Origin: Prevotellaceae bacterium
Lineage (GTDB): Bacteria; Bacteroidota; Bacteroidia; Bacteroidales; UBA932
DNA length: 15,510 nucleotides
Reading direction: 5' to 3'
Assembly (NCBI GenBank): GCA_031285695.1
Contig: JAITVR010000121.1
Span: 1-15,510, forward strand
Under the pieces are notes generated by a model that was given only the letters and a program-made list of their open reading frames with translations, was not told the origin of the DNA and made no database searches. This document shows positions 13,586-15,510 of this stretch, piece by piece (positions within the stretch are counted from its first letter, which is position 1; every line of letters begins with the position of its first letter). The translations under genes and the position numbers were made by a program.

Positions 13586-14140
13586 CTATGCCTCCCCCAG
13601 CTCGCCGGCTAGCTGAAGCACGCGCTGGTTGGCGGTTTCGAGCCTGCGGTGTAGGGTTAGGGCGTTTCGGTCGGCTGCTTTTATTCGGCCGCGCAGCCAC
13701 AGCATGCGCTTTTTTTCTTGCTCCAGCTGGTTGCTTAGCACTAGCACGCGCCGTTGGCTTGTGGCGAGCTGCTTGCCTGCCGTGAGGTTGCGCTGGTTGG
13801 CCAGCTTCAGCAGCTTGCCCGGGTTCCACGAGGGGCGGCTTAGCTTTTGCCGCTTGCTTGGCTTGGGGCGGAGCGGGTTGGCCTCCTCGGCCAGCACTGC
13901 GCTGAGCTTTTGTATGCACAGCTTTTCGGCCACCAGCTGCTTGCTGAGGCGCTGTATGCGCTGCTTTTCTACCACCAGCAGCCGGCCTACCTTTAGGCGG
14001 CGCTCTTTTTCTACGGCCAGCCTGTTGTTGAGCTCCAGGGTGTACAGGTTGGCCATTTTTAGCTTAATGCTGAGCTCCGAGCTGTGCTTTTTTGCCCTTT
14101 CGAGCCGATTGCTCAGCTCCTGCGTGCGTTTTTCTGTCAT
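13586..14140 (-). CDS. Coiled-coil protein of 14-residue repeats
   Basis: A 184-aa basic protein of unknown function, without a signal peptide or membrane segment. It is built of about eleven 14-residue units with consensus xxxLSxxLxxEKxx. The Leu pairs fall at 9/13, 23/27, 37/41, 51/55, 65/69 and 79/83. After a Pro/Lys-rich break (about residues 88-107) they resume at 135/139, 149/153, 163/167 and 177/181. Fourteen residues equal two heptads, so a long coiled coil with a hinge is expected. An overlapping open frame exists on the + strand (13629-14204). The minus reading is preferred, because of its regular protein repeat and a TACATTTG promoter box at 14203-14196. It does not match a family I can name. 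Confidence 0.65.
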   Translation of the reverse strand: MTEKRTQELSNRLERAKKHSSELSIKLKMANLYTLELNNRLAVEKERRLKVGRLLVVEKQRIQRLSKQLVAEKLCIQKLSAVLAEEANPLRPKPSKRQKLSRPSWNPGKLLKLANQRNLTAGKQLATSQRRVLVLSNQLEQEKKRMLWLRGRIKAADRNALTLHRRLETANQRVLQLAGELGEA

Positions 14141-14157
14141 TTGTCGAATATTTTTTT

Positions 14158-14316
14158 TACCCCCAACCCGCTACCTCTTCCATAAGTATCGGCAACAAAT
14201 GTAGAAAAAAAAACTAAAGTAAAAAATTGGACATTAAGTTGATGTAGTTTTTTTTGTAGAAAAAATCCTAACAACTGCTAAAGTGGGGGGTAGCGGGTTG
14301 GGGGTTGCCGGTCATT
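14158..14316. repeat. Inverted pair of heptamer arrays around the coiled-coil promoter
   Basis: The left array has units TACCCCC, AACCCGC, TACCTCT (14158-14178). The right array has GGTAGCG, GGTTGGG, GGTTGCC, GGTCATT (14289-14316). ACCCCCAACCCGCTACC (14159-14175) is an exact inverse of GGTAGCGGGTTGGGGGT (14289-14305). The 113 bp between them hold the promoter box TACATTTG (14203-14196, minus) and A-rich DNA. The exact 17-bp ends also resemble a tiny mobile element, but no target duplication is seen. Confidence 0.8.
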
Positions 14317-14354
14317 GCGCGTTGTTATGCCGAGAAGGTCGAACTTACCTTGTC

Positions 14355-14506
14355 GTCATTGCGAGCGGGTTTAGCGAAACAACCGGAGCGAAGCGGAGCT
14401 CGGCAAAGCCAATCTCAAGTCATGATTGTGAGATTGCTGCGTTGCTCGTGCCTCGCTCCTCGCAATGACGTGGGAGATGTCGCAAATCAAGCATCGCAGG
14501 TCGCAC
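14355..14506. repeat. REP-type palindrome followed by a heptamer array
   Basis: The REP (14355-14469) begins GTCATTGCGAGCGGGTTTAG and ends CTCGCTCCTCGCAATGAC, with inner AATCTCA and TGAGATTGC. It is an enlarged, rearranged relative of 3572-3655. Directly after it come four units GTCGCAA, ATCAAGC, ATCGCAG, GTCGCAC (14479-14506), similar to the array at 4584-4618 in prmC. Confidence 0.8.
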
Positions 14507-14532
14507 CAATTTTACCTCGTCCGTGCTATCCT

Positions 14533-14582
14533 CTTAGGTTCTAACCTAAGGAAATAGAAGAGCCGAGGTAGGAACCTCGGCT
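14533..14582 (-). terminator. Two hairpins after the lipoprotein gene
   Basis: AGCCGAGGT / ACCTCGGCT (14561-14569 and 14574-14582) and CTTAGGTT / AACCTAAG (14533-14550) are perfect stems downstream of the lipoprotein stop. The first resembles the alaS-side hairpin at 212-235. The T-tract after it is broken (CTCTTCTATTTCC), so termination strength is uncertain. Confidence 0.6.
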
Positions 14583-14612
14583 AACGAGCTGAATTTTACA
14601 GTAAACACATTT

Positions 14613-15239
14613 TCAATATCTGGGATTTGTGAAAAACCATTGTGTGCCACTTGGCCTCTCAGTGGTAAGTTCGTTTGTGTGTCCACCTTCAGGATTTGGT
14701 CGCCAACCAGAGCTGTAAACAAAATTCCACCCCTTTTTTAGGTTGACATTAATTGATGTGTAATCTCCGTCTGCTTCTCTCTCAGAGCCTGTAACTATAA
14801 CGTCACTGTCTAAGTAGTTCAGCCCCGATTCGTAGGCAAGTACATAGTAGAGCTCTCCATTATTAATAACAAGCTCGTAGCAAAGGTAGTTAAACTTTCC
14901 TATTTGCTTATCGTTTTTATTGTACGCTGCTAAGGTGGCGTTGACAAACTGCGCGTTTCTGTTGCTCACTTTATATCCTTGCGGAATATCAGAGGCAAAC
15001 GGTTTAAGTTCGCTGTCTATATTCTCGGGCAGATTTATTGAAAATCCGCCATTGCAATAATCACTTTTTGCTACTTCAATACCGTTTACAAGCAACTTTA
15101 CCACAGCAATGCTATCGTTGCCTTCAAGTACTACAGCGTTAATTGTGCTAACGTTGCTTGTTGCTATTTCGTCTTCATTTTTGCGACAGCCTGTAAATAA
15201 AATAAGGGCTATAAAGCCGATGAAGTATAAATTTTTCAT
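14613..15239 (-). CDS. Lipoprotein with 'KKGWN...QWFF' C-terminal module
   Basis: A 208-aa protein beginning with a lipoprotein signal peptide, YFIGFIALILFTGC, where C18 is the lipidated cysteine. It is probably exported and membrane-anchored. The middle has beta-strand character (INAVVLEGNDSIAVVKLLVN, then GFSINLPENI and YELVINNGELYYVL) and is not recognised. The last 42 residues (VNLKKGWNFVYSSGW to PSGTQWFFTN) form a compact Gly/Trp/aromatic module. The same module is found out of frame behind the M23 gene at 12289-12405, so it is a mobile or duplicated C-terminal unit. It is A+T-rich compared with the core genes. A TATATTTG box lies at 15267-15260, about 20 bp upstream of the start. Function unknown. 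Confidence 0.75.
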   Translation of the reverse strand: MKNLYFIGFIALILFTGCRKNEDEIATSNVSTINAVVLEGNDSIAVVKLLVNGIEVAKSDYCNGGFSINLPENIDSELKPFASDIPQGYKVSNRNAQFVNATLAAYNKNDKQIGKFNYLCYELVINNGELYYVLAYESGLNYLDSDVIVTGSEREADGDYTSINVNLKKGWNFVYSSGWRPNPEGGHTNELTTERPSGTQWFFTNPRY

Positions 15240-15259
15240 ATTGATAGCATATTTTAGTG

Positions 15260-15312
15260 CAAATATACTATTTTTTGCCTACCTAATTTTTTCTCAATTT
15301 TTTGTACCTTTG
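15260..15312. promoter_or_regulatory. Divergent promoters: lipoprotein (-) and purF-type gene (+)
   Basis: TATATTTG (15267-15260, minus) serves the lipoprotein gene. TACCTTTG (15305-15312, +) serves the amidophosphoribosyltransferase gene, with a predicted start near 15319 and a leader of about 22 nt. The T-rich space between them has no clear -33 TTTG at the standard distance for either. Confidence 0.65.
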
Positions 15313-15340
15313 TTTGCTTCAAAAAATCCAACCAAAAAAA

Positions 15341-15510
15341 ATGAGCGACCAAATTAAGCACGAGTGCGGCATTGCCATGATACGGCTGCTGAAGCCGCTG
15401 GACTACTACTACCAAAAGTACGGCACGCGGCAGTACGGCCTCAACAAGCTGTACCTGCTTATGGAAAAGCAGCACAACCGTGGGCAGGAAGCTGCCGGCG
15501 TGGGCGTGCT
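15341..15510 (+). CDS. purF: Amidophosphoribosyltransferase (PurF-type), 5' part only
   Basis: The first 56 codons are present and the gene runs off the window. The start MSDQIKHECGIAMIRLLKPL has Cys9 placed as the N-terminal nucleophile of a class II glutamine amidotransferase, exposed after removal of a short propeptide. MEKQHNRGQEAAGVGV is the following amidotransferase segment (R-G-Q-E/D-x-A/G-G). The form is typical of the longer Bacteroidota PurF-like enzymes, which move glutamine nitrogen to PRPP in the first step of purine synthesis. Some Bacteroidota carry two such genes, so the symbol is given with some caution. It diverges from the lipoprotein gene and has a TACCTTTG promoter. Confidence 0.88.
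   Translation, partial: MSDQIKHECGIAMIRLLKPLDYYYQKYGTRQYGLNKLYLLMEKQHNRGQEAAGVGV

Noticed and set aside
13629..14204. A 191-aa open frame on the + strand opposite the coiled-coil gene
   Set aside because: Its Ser/Leu/Arg-rich translation is what the complement of a regular Leu/Lys/Glu repeat gives. It has no promoter box, while the minus frame has TACATTTG in front of it.
14159..14305. A MITE or small transposon bounded by 17-bp inverted repeats
   Set aside because: No target-site duplication is visible, and the ends are better read as heptamer arrays extending past the repeat edge. It is kept as a repeat pair rather than a mobile element.
3571..14469. A CRISPR array made of the recurring GTCATTGCGAGG elements
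   Set aside because: The copies are kilobases apart, palindromic and variable, and there are no regularly spaced spacers or cas genes.

Overview
The window looks like a chromosomal housekeeping segment of a Bacteroidota (probably Bacteroidales) genome. The evidence is the family-level similarity of the encoded proteins, the ribD / prmC / recX and prs / rplY / pth / S4 gene groups, the lack of obvious Shine-Dalgarno sequences, and the Bacteroidota promoter -7 element TAnnTTTG in front of many genes. That element is usually TACCTTTG and appears on the + strand as CAAAGGTA when it serves minus-strand genes. No tRNA, rRNA, CRISPR array, transposase or integrase was seen.

Layout. Positions 1-320 hold palindromic REP-type repeats and two terminators. 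Reading leftwards on the minus strand are prmC (4952-4080), a DUF2007-type small protein (3965-3681), recX (3527-3042) and alaS (2939-321). ribD (4983-5966, +) diverges from prmC through a compact two-way promoter. dnaA (7524-6112, -) converges on ribD. Behind it lie an S4-domain RNA-binding protein (8180-7758), pth (8853-8290), rplY/ctc (9535-8930), prs (10619-9672) and engB (11322-10723), all minus. This core covers translation, replication start, PRPP synthesis and ribosome assembly.

From about 11.3 kb the window becomes more accessory. It has a candidate small structured RNA on the + strand (about 11384-11467), a DUF3800 gene, a secreted M23-like protein whose zinc site looks lost, a gene remnant joined to that protein across an A_AAA_AAG sequence, a coiled-coil protein built from 14-residue repeats, and a lipoprotein that ends in the same module as the remnant. 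The window closes with the start of a PurF-type amidophosphoribosyltransferase (+).

The most unusual property is in the spacers. Nearly every junction carries a short degenerate tandem array with a period of exactly 7 bp, each array with its own motif. The arrays also reach into genes: prmC carries two in frame plus one over its stop codon, and engB and recX end inside them. REP palindromes form a second repeat layer, and one of them supplies the likely start codon of the S4 gene. The best leads are the heptamer arrays, the small RNA and the M23/remnant frameshift junction.
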